Translations under genes and position numbers: made by a program | Assembly: GCA_900552265.1 (NCBI GenBank) | Contig: URZE01000003.1 | Span: forward strand, 1 to 64,000 | Length of the DNA stretch: 64,000 bases | Reading direction: 5' to 3' | From: an uncultured Oscillospiraceae bacterium | GTDB taxonomy: Bacteria; Bacillota; Clostridia; Oscillospirales; Acutalibacteraceae | Notes under the pieces: generated by a model | Databases searched by the model: none | The model's input: only the letters and a program-made list of their open reading frames with translations | Told to the model about the DNA's origin: nothing | In this document: one piece after another, positions 8,712-17,355 of the stretch | Position numbering within the stretch: the first letter of the stretch is position 1 | Layout of the letters: the number at the start of each line of letters is the position of its first letter

Positions 8712-9533
8712 TTAGTTTTTATCAACAATCTTTATTTCTTCGATATCGAACACCTTCGGGAATGCACCTTCGGCATCCGAATCAAGCGAAACTTTGACTT
8801 TTGATTCTATTGTAAGATGTCCGACAACAGTACCTGTCCCTTCCGGGGTAACAACACTCGTGCCTGTTTTAGGCATTTTATTTAAAATCTCACGATAAAT
8901 ATCTTCTTCATACTTCAAGCAACACATTAATCTACCGCAAGTACCGGAAAGCTTTGTGGGATTGAGCGACATTCCTTGATCCTTTGCCATCTTTATCGTA
9001 ACATGTTGAAAATCATTCAAAAATGCAGTACAACACAGCTGTTTACCGCAAATACCCAAACCTCCTAAAATTTTTGCTTCATCACGTATTCCTACTTGTC
9101 TAAGTTCTATCCTTGTACGAAACACGTGCGCAAGATCACGAACCAAACCTCTAAAATCTACTCTTGATTCAGAAACAAAATAAAAAACAACTTTTTTACG
9201 GTCAAACATATACTCTACATCTATCAACTTCATTTTAAGCTTATGTTCGGCTATCTTTTTTTTGCATATTATTTCTGCTTCTTTTTCTTCTGCTTTTTTA
9301 GATTCAAGTGATTTTAAATCCTTTGCCGTGGCTTTCCTTATTATTTTATCGCTCGGAGGAATTTTTCCGTTATAAGAAAAATCTTCACATACAACCATTA
9401 CTTTTCCGCATTCAATCCCACGTTTTGTTTCGGCAACAACAAAGTCTCCACGCTTTATTTCTTCTTTTTCGGAATACAGAAAATAATGAATTTTTCCTAC
9501 ATCCTTAAACCTTACTCCCAAAATTTTTTGCAT
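8712..9533 (-). CDS. ricT: PSP1-domain protein RicT (YaaT family)
   Basis: In B. subtilis this family (YaaT/RicT) forms a complex with RicA and RicF that helps RNA maturation by RNase Y and promotes phosphorelay, sporulation and competence. The 273-residue product carries the PSP1 core with RVDFRGLVRDLAHVFRTRIELRQVGIRDEA. The conserved cysteine set is CGKQLCC, SGTCGRLMCCL and an upstream cysteine; these bind an iron-sulfur cluster in the characterised protein. I chose the ATG at 9533, before MQKILGVRF, because it follows AAGGAG by 8 bases; a longer frame would overlap holB. It is the last gene of the operon, in the order typical of Firmicutes (darA-holB-ricT). Confidence 0.93.
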   Translation of the reverse strand: MQKILGVRFKDVGKIHYFLYSEKEEIKRGDFVVAETKRGIECGKVMVVCEDFSYNGKIPPSDKIIRKATAKDLKSLESKKAEEKEAEIICKKKIAEHKLKMKLIDVEYMFDRKKVVFYFVSESRVDFRGLVRDLAHVFRTRIELRQVGIRDEAKILGGLGICGKQLCCTAFLNDFQHVTIKMAKDQGMSLNPTKLSGTCGRLMCCLKYEEDIYREILNKMPKTGTSVVTPEGTGTVVGHLTIESKVKVSLDSDAEGAFPKVFDIEEIKIVDKN

Positions 9534-9543
9534 AAATATCTCC

Positions 9544-10353
9544 TTAAAATTGCAGGCAAGCACAAAAATAACATACCAACAAATTAAAATTTACATTCTT
9601 ATCTACAAACTGTGATACACATCTTATCTCTTCTAAATTATTTACGAATTCTTTCGAATTCACTACATCAAACTCACTGTTGGAATACATCCTCAAAAGT
9701 TCCGACAGCGTATACTGCACTATACTTTTAAAAATCTTACGGTCATTTGGAATTCTTGCCGCACATCTTATTATCTCACAACCATCTCTTTTTACGGCAG
9801 CTTTAACCAAATCTTTAGCCAAAATAATAGATTCTGAACTTCCTTCAAAATTTTCATCTAATTTAAAAATTTGAGAGCGTGATTTTACTGTATCCAGAAG
9901 CGAACCGGCAGACTCACACAAAAGTATAAATATAACTTTTTCGGGCGGTTCTTCAAGTATTTTTATGAAAGCATTTTGGGCTTGCACAGTCATCGATTCA
10001 GCATTTTTTATTATATAAAATTTATATCCGCCTTCGTTCGAAATAATATATGCATCATCTCTTATAAAACGAATATCTTCTATTTTTATGGATTTTCCGG
10101 TTCCTTGAGGAAAAATTATATTAACATCCGGATGATAACCGCTCTTCATTTTTATACAATTCAAACATTCGCCACAAGGTTTGTGATTCCCCGTACAAAG
10201 AGAATTTTCAGCAATTTTTAAAGCCGTTTCTTCACAAATTTTCTCATCTGAACACTCAAATATTACTGCATGAGGAAATTTATGTTCTCTTGCCGAATCA
10301 TAAAGAATATTTAAATATGTATCATCGTTTTTTATTAAACTTTTTTCTGACAC
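9544..10353 (-). CDS. holB: DNA polymerase III subunit delta'
   Basis: This clamp-loader subunit is part of the complex that loads the beta clamp during replication. The 269-residue product has the delta' architecture: an N-terminal AAA+ fold without a true Walker A, a zinc-knuckle-like cysteine set (CTGNHKPCGECLNC, about residues 53-66), an IKIEDIRFI segment, the QNAFIKILEEPP motif and sensor-type VKSRSQIF. It is somewhat shorter than DnaX, and the missing P-loop distinguishes it. It sits 11 bp upstream of ricT and 2 bp downstream of darA, which indicates one transcript. Confidence 0.93.
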   Translation of the reverse strand: MSEKSLIKNDDTYLNILYDSAREHKFPHAVIFECSDEKICEETALKIAENSLCTGNHKPCGECLNCIKMKSGYHPDVNIIFPQGTGKSIKIEDIRFIRDDAYIISNEGGYKFYIIKNAESMTVQAQNAFIKILEEPPEKVIFILLCESAGSLLDTVKSRSQIFKLDENFEGSSESIILAKDLVKAAVKRDGCEIIRCAARIPNDRKIFKSIVQYTLSELLRMYSNSEFDVVNSKEFVNNLEEIRCVSQFVDKNVNFNLLVCYFCACLQF

Positions 10354-10355
10354 GA

Positions 10356-10679
10356 CTACACCTTTTCAAATCTATCAACATTAAGTACGAATATAATCGC
10401 TCCACCGGTAGTAACTTCGAACGGCGTCTGATTGAGTGTAGCGGGGAAAAATGGAGATGTATTTGTTACCAATTGTTTTCTTTTACTACTATACTTGGAA
10501 ATTATATCTATAACCTTATTTGTCTTATTATCTTCAACACCTATTATCAACGTGGTATTTCCTGACTTCAAAAAACCTCCCGTAGATGCCATACGAGTTA
10601 CCTGAAATTTTTCTTTGGTAAGAGCTTTCATAACAACCGAGGCATCGTCTCGACTCATAATTGCCATAACAAGTTTCAT
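10356..10679 (-). CDS. darA: cyclic-di-AMP receptor, PII-like (DarA/PstA family)
   Basis: This is a small cytosolic PII-like trimeric protein. In the known family it binds cyclic-di-AMP; its downstream partner is unsettled. The 107-residue product begins MKLVMAIMSRDDASVV and shows the family's KEKFQVTRMASTGGFLKSGNTTLIIG region, which forms the nucleotide pocket with the Thr/Gly-rich loop. The ATG at 10679 follows GAGGTG by 7 bases, so the 13 residues upstream in the frame are excluded. It lies between a PLP decarboxylase and holB, the normal Firmicutes position. The thymidylate kinase gene often found beside it is absent here. Confidence 0.93.
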   Translation of the reverse strand: MKLVMAIMSRDDASVVMKALTKEKFQVTRMASTGGFLKSGNTTLIIGVEDNKTNKVIDIISKYSSKRKQLVTNTSPFFPATLNQTPFEVTTGGAIIFVLNVDRFEKV

Positions 10680-10714
10680 TTTCTGCACCTCTCGATAATG
10701 TATAATCTGCAAAG

Positions 10715-12064
10715 TCATTTTAACACATATATTTCAGAAATTCCATATCTTTTAAGAGCTTCATACTCTGCTTCTCCTATTTTTTCACCCGGAATAACCA
10801 CAGGTATTCCAGGCGGACACGGACAAACTATATCTGCTGCAATTCTATTTTTTGAATGATCTATATCCACATAAATTCCTTCATGCATAACTGCTTCACG
10901 AATACTCGCTTTAATTTCCGGTAAATCATCGCTTACAAAACATCCTTGATACAAATTTTTACCGTTATCATTTTTTGGCTTAACGGAAGAAATTGCTTTT
11001 TTAAGTCTTTTCCAATCTTCTTTCGTATTAAACGGAGTCGCTATCAAAATCACGTACTTTTCATCGCACATTTCAGGCTCTATTTTATATTTATACAAAT
11101 ACTCACGAAATTCATAACCACTGTACCCTATTTTCCACGTTCCCAAAACTATTCTTACAGGATCACTTATTTCATCATTCGGAACATATATTCCTACATC
11201 TCGGGCAATACTTTTTATATTTTTTACTCTACTTTCAAGATTTAAAAATTCCTTTTCCGCATAGCTCGCAATCCAAGATAAACAAATATCCATAGAAGCC
11301 ATTATCGGATATGAAGGACTCGTAGATCCAAAAAGTGCCATAGCATTTTTAGCACTTTTAATAAATTTGTCGTCATTTATATGCAACCATGCACCTCCCG
11401 TAAGAACCGGTAAAGTCTTATGTGCAGAATCTGCACACAAAGAAGCTCCATTTGCTACGGGATGAAGATTTTTCGAAGTAAACATCAAGTGCGAACCATG
11501 AGCATTATCAACCAACACCGGAACCGAATGAGCAGCACACAAATCAGAAATTTCTTTAATATCCTGTAAAATTCCGTAATAACTCGGACTCGTCGTATAA
11601 AAAGCGTTGAAAGATTTATTCGAATTTAAATGTTTTTTTAGGCTTTCCATGTTTATTTTTTCAGCAAGCAAACTTTCTTTTCCAAAATCACGTCTAATCC
11701 ACACGGGATTAATATCTAAAAGTGCCATAGCAGATACTGCGGATCTGTGCAACACTCTATCACAAATGATATTTCCTCCATTTCCCGAAGCAAGTCTGAG
11801 CATCGTTTGTATACAAAGCGTATTACCTCCGCACGAAATTAAGGAACGCTTGGAATTATAAAGTTTTTCAATATTTTTTTCTGCTTCAGCTATTATTCCC
11901 ACAGCTTCATAAAGACTGTCAGTAAGCGGAAGTTCAGTAAAATCTAAATCAAGAAGATCACGAGATTTAAAAAAATTCCCTTTATGACCCGGAGTATGAA
12001 ATGAGGAACGTCCTATTTTTTTATATTTTTTCAACGATTCGTAAAAATGTTTTTTCAACTTCAA
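10715..12064 (-). CDS. Orn/Lys/Arg-type decarboxylase family protein (PLP)
   Basis: This is a fold-type I PLP enzyme of the arginine/lysine/ornithine decarboxylase family (YaaO/SpeA-like), giving diamines or agmatine from basic amino acids. The substrate cannot be told from sequence. The 449 residues include HTPGHKG near the N-terminus, the cofactor-binding DNAHGSHL, and the PLP lysine motif DSAHKTLPVLTGG (about residue 232). The C-terminal part has ADIVCPCPPGIPVVIPGE, typical of the family. It is the first gene of the operon with darA, holB and ricT. It is divergent from spoVAC, sharing an 84-bp gap. Confidence 0.92.
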   Translation of the reverse strand: MKLKKHFYESLKKYKKIGRSSFHTPGHKGNFFKSRDLLDLDFTELPLTDSLYEAVGIIAEAEKNIEKLYNSKRSLISCGGNTLCIQTMLRLASGNGGNIICDRVLHRSAVSAMALLDINPVWIRRDFGKESLLAEKINMESLKKHLNSNKSFNAFYTTSPSYYGILQDIKEISDLCAAHSVPVLVDNAHGSHLMFTSKNLHPVANGASLCADSAHKTLPVLTGGAWLHINDDKFIKSAKNAMALFGSTSPSYPIMASMDICLSWIASYAEKEFLNLESRVKNIKSIARDVGIYVPNDEISDPVRIVLGTWKIGYSGYEFREYLYKYKIEPEMCDEKYVILIATPFNTKEDWKRLKKAISSVKPKNDNGKNLYQGCFVSDDLPEIKASIREAVMHEGIYVDIDHSKNRIAADIVCPCPPGIPVVIPGEKIGEAEYEALKRYGISEIYVLK

Positions 12065-12148
12065 ATCCCTCTTAACAGTCCTAAAATTATGAATATATCA
12101 TCTTTATTTAAGCAATAATAGTATCAAAAATAAAGGATGTGAACATTT

Positions 12149-12595
12149 ATGAATGTTAGTAAAAAAGAATACTCCAAAATGGCCGGAGATACCTCTCCCG
12201 CAAGCCCTATATGGAAAGATCTTTTCATGGCATTTATTTTCGGCGGAGCAATATGCACTCTTGGTCAACTGTTGTGCCAAATTTACATGACAAGCTTTCA
12301 ACTTGACAAAAAAAACGCAAATACTTGGGTGTCTATCACACTGATAGCACTGAGTGCCATTTTAACGGCTCTTGACTGGTATGGACCTATAGCAAAACAC
12401 GCAGGTGCCGGAACTATCGTACCGATAACGGGATTTTCCAATTCTATAACCGCTCCGGCAATAGAATTTAAAAGCGAAGGACATGTATTCGGAATTGGAG
12501 CTAAAATGTTTATTATGGCGGGCCCGGTTATAGTTTTCGGAACGATAGCCTCTATGGTCTACGGATTGATTGTATGGGTCTTTCACTTATATTGA
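12149..12595 (+). CDS. spoVAC: stage V sporulation protein AC
   Basis: SpoVAC is an inner-membrane channel component that moves dipicolinic acid into the developing spore; the B. subtilis protein is mechanosensitive and also acts in germination. The 148-residue product matches the family length. It has several hydrophobic helices, the N-terminal SPIWKDLFMAFIFGGAICTLGQ segment, and the AGAGTIVPITGFSNSITAPAIEFKSEG loop that is conserved in SpoVAC and its paralogue SpoVAE. The ATG follows AAGGATG by 8 bases. It stands alone: the usual neighbours spoVAD and spoVAE are not beside it. Confidence 0.95.
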   Translation: MNVSKKEYSKMAGDTSPASPIWKDLFMAFIFGGAICTLGQLLCQIYMTSFQLDKKNANTWVSITLIALSAILTALDWYGPIAKHAGAGTIVPITGFSNSITAPAIEFKSEGHVFGIGAKMFIMAGPVIVFGTIASMVYGLIVWVFHLY

Positions 12596-12639
12596 AATTT
12601 ATTAAAAATTTTTTCAACAATTAATACGGTAATACATTT

Positions 12640-13398
12640 TTATCCCCGTTGACGGCGAACCTCATACATCAATATTCCCGCAGCAACCGATGCATTAAGG
12701 GAATTTATTTTTCCTTTCATGGGCAATGATAATATAAAATCACATTTTTTCCTTACAAGATTTCCTATTCCAAATCCTTCGGAACCTATCACAATCGCAA
12801 CAGCTCCTTTCAAATCTACGCCGTCCCATGCTTCTCCATTCATATCAGCACCGTAAATCCATAAACCCTTTTCTTTAAGTTCGTCTATAGCCGCTCCGAT
12901 ATTTCCAACTTTTGCAATAAGCACATGTTCAAGTGCTCCGGCTGAAGCTTTATCCACTGCAGCAGTCAATCCTACTGCTCTACGTGAAGGAATAATTACT
13001 CCATGAGCTCCGGCGCATTCTGCAGTCCTTATGATAGCTCCCAAATTATGAGGATCTTCAATCCCATCGGCCACAATTACAAAAGGAGCTTCATTTTTAC
13101 TCTGAGCAAAATCCAAAATATCATCAATACGACACGTTTCTTTTGCTCCGACTGTTGCCGCAACTCCCTGATGATTCAAATTTCCTGAAATCCCATCAAG
13201 AAAATCTTTTTTTACATTTTTTACAGGTACTTTTCTTTCCTTCGCCGCTGATAAAATAACTTTTAACGAACCTGAAATTTCTTTGCACGAAAGCAGTACG
13301 GATTCTATACTTCTACCAGACTTAAGCGCTTCACAAACTGCGTTTCTTCCAAAAATAAAATTTTCTAGGTTATCTTTTTTTAAATGTGACTCTTTCAA
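12640..13398 (-). CDS. rlmB: 23S rRNA 2'-O-ribose methyltransferase, TrmH/SpoU family
   Basis: This SAM-dependent SPOUT-fold enzyme methylates ribose 2'-OH, likely of 23S rRNA G2251 as in RlmB. The 252-residue product has the N-terminal substrate-binding domain (FIFGRNAVCEALKSG) and the catalytic SPOUT domain. Visible family motifs are ADGIEDPHNLGAIIRTAECAGA, IVIGSEGFGIGNLVRKKCD and LPMKGKINSLNASVAAGI. The start appears to be TTG, preceded by GAGAGGATAAACA. It is the distal gene of the feo operon, 11 bp after the DtxR-type regulator. The exact target could also be a tRNA. Confidence 0.93.
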   Translation of the reverse strand: MKESHLKKDNLENFIFGRNAVCEALKSGRSIESVLLSCKEISGSLKVILSAAKERKVPVKNVKKDFLDGISGNLNHQGVAATVGAKETCRIDDILDFAQSKNEAPFVIVADGIEDPHNLGAIIRTAECAGAHGVIIPSRRAVGLTAAVDKASAGALEHVLIAKVGNIGAAIDELKEKGLWIYGADMNGEAWDGVDLKGAVAIVIGSEGFGIGNLVRKKCDFILSLPMKGKINSLNASVAAGILMYEVRRQRG

Positions 13399-13409
13399 TG
13401 TTTATCCTC

Positions 13410-13796
13410 TCAATCAATTAATGTATTTTTCGTCTTTAAAAAATTTTCTATACTTTTTATGGTTTTATGACTCAGTATATGCTCGATTTTGCAAGCATCT
13501 ATTTCGGCTGTTTGAGAATCAATTCCCAAAACACGAGTTAAAAATTCACTTATGATTTTATGTTTATCATAAATCGTTTTTGCAGCTTGAATACCTTTTT
13601 CCGTAAGAGAGATTTTTCCGTATTTCTCCTGATTTAAAAATTTTTCATCTTTAAGTGTACTCACCGCTCTCGTCACACTCGGCTTGGAAATAAACAAAGC
13701 TTTTGCTATATCTGTAACCCCTACCGATTTCGAATTTTGACCAAGTATATATATTATTTCAAGATAATCTTCCAGTGAAGCTGTAAGATATTTCAT
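13410..13796 (-). CDS. DtxR/MntR-family metal-dependent transcriptional regulator
   Basis: This is a metal-sensing repressor, most likely responding to Fe(II) given its operon. The 128-residue product has an N-terminal winged helix (VTDIAKALFISKPSVTRAVSTL recognition region) and a C-terminal metal-binding dimerisation domain. The cluster DACKIEHILSH (about residues 100-110) supplies Cys, Glu and His ligands; the Cys favours an iron-type (DtxR/IdeR) over a manganese-type protein. It lacks the SH3-like third domain of long DtxR proteins, as MntR does. It lies in the feoAB transcript, and a DtxR-box-like sequence lies upstream of that promoter, which suggests autoregulation. Confidence 0.92.
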   Translation of the reverse strand: MKYLTASLEDYLEIIYILGQNSKSVGVTDIAKALFISKPSVTRAVSTLKDEKFLNQEKYGKISLTEKGIQAAKTIYDKHKIISEFLTRVLGIDSQTAEIDACKIEHILSHKTIKSIENFLKTKNTLID

Positions 13797-13806
13797 TGGT
13801 TAAACC

Positions 13807-13962
13807 TCACTTTTTGCTCTTATATTTTTGACACGAATCTTTAAACGAACATTTTGAACAATGACCGCCACCTACGGATTTTCGCTTAACAACACTTCTT
13901 AAAATTGCAAAAATCACCAATATCAACACCAACCCAACTATTACCGCATCCGTTATATTCAT
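13807..13962 (-). CDS. FeoB-associated Cys-rich membrane protein
   Basis: This is a 51-residue protein. It has one N-terminal membrane helix (about residues 5-25, VIVGLVLILVIFAILRSVV) and a short basic tail holding GGHCSKCSFKDSC, the Cys-x2-Cys-x5-Cys pattern of the FeoB-associated Cys-rich family (FeoC-like in position, not sequence). Its role in the family is presumed to be an accessory to Fe(II) transport. It lies 15 bp after feoB and 10 bp before the DtxR gene. The ATG follows AGAGGTA at a good distance. Confidence 0.9.
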   Translation of the reverse strand: MNITDAVIVGLVLILVIFAILRSVVKRKSVGGGHCSKCSFKDSCQKYKSKK

Positions 13963-13977
13963 CAGACTAATACCTCT

Positions 13978-16335
13978 TTAAAATATTTTTATATTTGAAA
14001 ACAAAGTTAAAATTTGGAAAGTTAAAGCTGATAATGTGTAGGCGATAAACAACTGATACACGATGGATATGAACATAAGTTTTCTACTTTCAAATTCTTT
14101 ATTTATTGCAGACAATGCTGCAACACAGGGTGTATACAACAGTGCAAATATCAAAAATGGAACTGCACTTTGTACCGAAAATACACTCGGTAACACGGAA
14201 CCAAGACTTGCAACGCTTCCTCCGGCGTAAAGAACCGCCAAACTACTTACTATCGATTCTTTGGCCATAACTCCTGTCAAAAGTGCAACGCATGCTCTCC
14301 AATCTCCGAATCCGCAAATTTTAAATGCAGGAGCCATAAAATTACCCAACACTGCCAAAATACTTTTAGAACTATCCGAAACCATATGAAAACTAAAATC
14401 AAATGACTGCAAAAACCACACAACAACTGTGGCAATTAAAATAACCGTACCGGCACGTTCAATGAAGTCTTTTGATTTATCCCAGACATTCATCCAAACA
14501 TTTTTGGGTGACGGAATCTTATATTCTGGCATCTCCATTATGAAAGGTGAAGCTTCTCCTTTAAAAAGCGTTTCCTTAAACATAAACGCTGTTAAAACCG
14601 CTACTGCTACCCCCAGAACATACAGAGAAAAAATTACCAAAGTTTGATATTTTGCAAAAAATATCGAAGCAAACAACAAATATACCGGCATTTTTGCACT
14701 GCAAGACATAAATGGTATCAAAAACACCGTTAAATTTTTATCTTTTTTACTTTCAAGAATTTTAGTCCCCAAAACCGCAGGAACGCTACATCCAAATCCC
14801 ATTATAAGCGGTACAAAAGCTCTTCCCGAAAGACCTATTTTTCTAAGAGGTTTATCCATTATGAATGCTGCTCTTGACATGTAACCGCAATCTTCAAGCA
14901 ATGAAAGCAACGTAAAAAGCAATACAACCTGAGGCAAAAACGATATAACAGAACCTACGCCGCATATAACTGCATCCAATGCCAAACTTTTAGACCAATC
15001 TGAAGCTCCAAGATAGTTCAAAATACGTTCAACAGTGCTATACATGTTAGTATTTATAAACTCCTCACACCACATTTTAAGCGTACTGCCTATAGGACCA
15101 AAAGTTACGTAAAACACGGAAAGTATCATAAGCAAAAAACATGGTACAGCTGTATATTTTCCGGTAACTATTTTATCGAGTTTATTTGAAAAAGACAGTT
15201 TCTTTACTCTCTTTGTATATTTAATTACCTTTTCACATAATTCACAAATATAAGCATACCTCTCGTCCGCTATTATCATATCTTCATCTTTTTCATAAAG
15301 TTTACTTACTCTACTTCTAATTTCTGAAACTTTTTCTGCTTTCTCCGGAGAAAAATTTGACTTATATATTAAAAGCGGGTCATCTTCAAAAACTTTTATA
15401 TTATTAAAATAAGTGTTTGAAACATATTTATTTCCACACGACATTATTTGATCAATACCGTCGAGCGCATTTTCTACTTCTGAAGAATATATACTCTTTG
15501 ATATTCTTATATTTTTTTTGCTTTCAAGTTCTTCGGATATCAGCTTTAATAAACAATCTATCCCTCTATTCTTACCAGCCGAAACAGGAACAATCTTTAT
15601 CCCAAGTTCAGACTCTAAAGCATTGTAATCTATTTTATGTCCTTTATGTTCAAGCAAATCCGTCATATTCACAGTCATTATTAATCTTACATCAAGCTCC
15701 AAAAGCTGAGTTGTAAGATACAAATTTCTTTCAAGGTTAGTAGCATCCATTATGTTTATCACCAAATCGGGAGATTCATTTAGTATGTAGTCACGTGTAA
15801 CTATCTCCTCCGGAGAGTAAGGAGACAAAGAATAAACACCCGGCAAATCTACTAAATCCACTTCTTTTGTTATATTCTTAACTCGCCCTTCTTTACGCCC
15901 GACTGTAACTCCAGGCCAATTTCCCACATATTGATAACTGCCTGTCAAGCTATTAAAAAGAGTTGTCTTTCCGCTATTTGGATTACCTATAAGTGCCACT
16001 TTAAAAATTTTATCTTTATCACAATCCGTCGCTCGTAACGGAGCTACTCTATTTTTTAAAACGGGTTTTATTAATTTTCTCTTCTTAATTAAATAATCCG
16101 CTTGCGCATCGTTTTCAAAAAGTGCTATTTTATCCGCTTCTGACTTCCTTATACTTAAATCGTAACCATGAATTTTTATTTCAATAGGATCTCCGAAAGG
16201 TGCACACTTCACCATACTGACTTTTGTACCCGGTGTCAGACCCATATCTATTATTCTTCTGCGAAGTGCTCCGAAACTTTCCACCTTTTTTACTATCCCC
16301 GAATCTCCGGGTTTCATATCTCCTATATTTTTCAA
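13978..16335 (-). CDS. feoB: ferrous iron transporter FeoB with fused FeoA domain
   Basis: This membrane protein imports Fe(II). The N-terminal ~75 residues are a FeoA SH3-like domain (GDMKPGDSGIVKKVESFGALRRRIIDMGLTPG). The G domain follows with G1 (GNPNSGKTTLFN), DLPG at G3 and NMTD at G4. The C-terminal half has about eight membrane helices with two Gate motifs (MGFGCSVPAVLGT and LLYTPCVAAL), each with the cysteine that lines the pore. FeoA is usually a separate gene, so this is a fusion. I chose the TTG at 16335 (MKNIGDMKPG) because GGAGTGG lies 8 bases upstream; the longer frame from 16383 has no ribosome site. It is first in the operon feoAB, small Cys-rich protein, dtxR, rlmB. Confidence 0.93.
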   Translation of the reverse strand: MKNIGDMKPGDSGIVKKVESFGALRRRIIDMGLTPGTKVSMVKCAPFGDPIEIKIHGYDLSIRKSEADKIALFENDAQADYLIKKRKLIKPVLKNRVAPLRATDCDKDKIFKVALIGNPNSGKTTLFNSLTGSYQYVGNWPGVTVGRKEGRVKNITKEVDLVDLPGVYSLSPYSPEEIVTRDYILNESPDLVINIMDATNLERNLYLTTQLLELDVRLIMTVNMTDLLEHKGHKIDYNALESELGIKIVPVSAGKNRGIDCLLKLISEELESKKNIRISKSIYSSEVENALDGIDQIMSCGNKYVSNTYFNNIKVFEDDPLLIYKSNFSPEKAEKVSEIRSRVSKLYEKDEDMIIADERYAYICELCEKVIKYTKRVKKLSFSNKLDKIVTGKYTAVPCFLLMILSVFYVTFGPIGSTLKMWCEEFINTNMYSTVERILNYLGASDWSKSLALDAVICGVGSVISFLPQVVLLFTLLSLLEDCGYMSRAAFIMDKPLRKIGLSGRAFVPLIMGFGCSVPAVLGTKILESKKDKNLTVFLIPFMSCSAKMPVYLLFASIFFAKYQTLVIFSLYVLGVAVAVLTAFMFKETLFKGEASPFIMEMPEYKIPSPKNVWMNVWDKSKDFIERAGTVILIATVVVWFLQSFDFSFHMVSDSSKSILAVLGNFMAPAFKICGFGDWRACVALLTGVMAKESIVSSLAVLYAGGSVASLGSVLPSVFSVQSAVPFLIFALLYTPCVAALSAINKEFESRKLMFISIVYQLFIAYTLSALTFQILTLFSNIKIF

Positions 16336-16396
16336 TTTTTCACCACTCCGTAATTTTAAAACTTTATCAGTTAACTTTTTCAATTAAATGCATGTC

Positions 16397-16425
16397 TATA
16401 TATAAATATTAATGCAGTATGTCAA
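16397..16425 (-). promoter_or_regulatory. promoter of the feo operon
   Basis: Minus-strand TTGACA (16420-16425), 17 bp, then TATATA (16397-16402), about 60 bp upstream of the feoAB TTG start. Confidence 0.7.
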
Positions 16426-16434
16426 AAAAGTAAA

Positions 16435-16445
16435 CTAAGGCTAAC
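16435..16445 (-). promoter_or_regulatory. candidate DtxR/IdeR operator half-site
   Basis: The minus strand reads GTTAGCCTTAG, matching 9 of 11 positions of the core GTTAGCCTAAC of the iron-regulator box TTAGGTTAGCCTAACCTAA. It lies 10 bp upstream of the -35 element of the feo promoter, whose operon encodes a DtxR-type protein. The position just upstream of the promoter is unusual for simple repression. Confidence 0.4.
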
Positions 16446-16666
16446 TTTTTTCTGCGATATAAACTTTTTAACACGTACTTTTTTAATTAATTTATGAATT
16501 AACCACAATCTTAAAAATTTTTTTATTATGAAAAACAAATTTTTCATATTTATAAGTCTTTAACTCATAAACATAAAACAAGCACTACTATGCATGTACA
16601 TCTCCAAAACACATTTTAGACGATCTTTTTATTACAGAAAATTTAAAGTTAAAGGGTTGAATTTAT

Positions 16667-16897
16667 TTGAGTATAAATTTATTTAAAAAATCAGAACCCC
16701 CCAAAAAATCAGATTTAAAAAGAAAACTTATTATAGAAGAATTAAATCAAATAGCCTCAGAAATGGAAAAAACAAACTTATGGTTTCAAATGGAAAACAA
16801 CAGCGATTTAATTGATGCATGTATATATCAAAGAGAAGTTTTAAATGCAAGATACCGATATCTTCTAAGTCAAATAAAACCGGACAAAATTTCTTGA
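16667..16897 (+). CDS. DUF2508 / YaaL-like small protein
   Basis: This is a 76-residue helical, charged protein with no known biochemical role. It belongs by context and pattern to the DUF2508 (YaaL) family found immediately upstream of bofA in Firmicutes; the C-terminal half (LIDACIYQREVLNARYRYLLSQIK) is the recognisable part. It probably starts with TTG after AAAGGGTTGAAT. bofA follows 19 bp downstream. The recR gene that usually precedes this pair is absent here. Confidence 0.8.
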   Translation: MSINLFKKSEPPKKSDLKRKLIIEELNQIASEMEKTNLWFQMENNSDLIDACIYQREVLNARYRYLLSQIKPDKIS

Positions 16898-16916
16898 TTT
16901 TAAAAGGAAGGATATT

Positions 16917-17183
16917 ATGATAAATTCATATCTTTTAGAAATTTCTTTGGCATCCTCATTTGCAATTTTATTAATCATACATTTTATTATTAAAAATCCT
17001 CGTCCATTTTTATCTTCAATTAAAGCATTTACAATAGGACTAATATCTATAATTTTAGCAAGTATGGCAGAACCTTACACCGGTATAAAAATCCCTTTAA
17101 ATGAATTTTCAATATCTACCTCCTGCTTATTGGGGCTACCCGGAATCGGTGCGCTTGCCATATTAGACACTTTATTTATATAA
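16917..17183 (+). CDS. bofA: pro-sigma-K processing inhibitor BofA family protein
   Basis: In B. subtilis BofA sits in the forespore outer membrane with SpoIVFA and holds the SpoIVFB protease inactive until the forespore signals. The 88-residue product has two or three hydrophobic helices and the C-terminal GLPGIGALAILDTLF segment that is conserved at the end of BofA. The ATG follows AAGGAAGG. It forms a pair with the YaaL-like gene. Clostridia often keep bofA even where sigma-K control differs, so the exact role is uncertain. Confidence 0.9.
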   Translation: MINSYLLEISLASSFAILLIIHFIIKNPRPFLSSIKAFTIGLISIILASMAEPYTGIKIPLNEFSISTSCLLGLPGIGALAILDTLFI

Positions 17184-17251
17184 ATTTTGACTTCAACAAC
17201 ATCATCATAACTATGCTATGAAGATGTGTTCGTAGGAAACCACATAAGGAT

Positions 17252-17282
17252 ACAAAAATACCAACCATCTCAAGATGGCTGG
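17252..17282 (-). terminator. terminator of the tdk-to-htrA operon
   Basis: On the minus strand a 10-bp stem (CCAGCCATCT with AGATGGTTGG, minimal loop) is followed by TATTTTTG. It lies about 75 bp after the htrA stop. Confidence 0.6.
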
Positions 17283-17355
17283 CTCTACCTTAAAAACTAA
17301 AAAACTCTATTTTCAATAAGCTCTATTTAATATTTGATTGCATAGAATGTAAACT

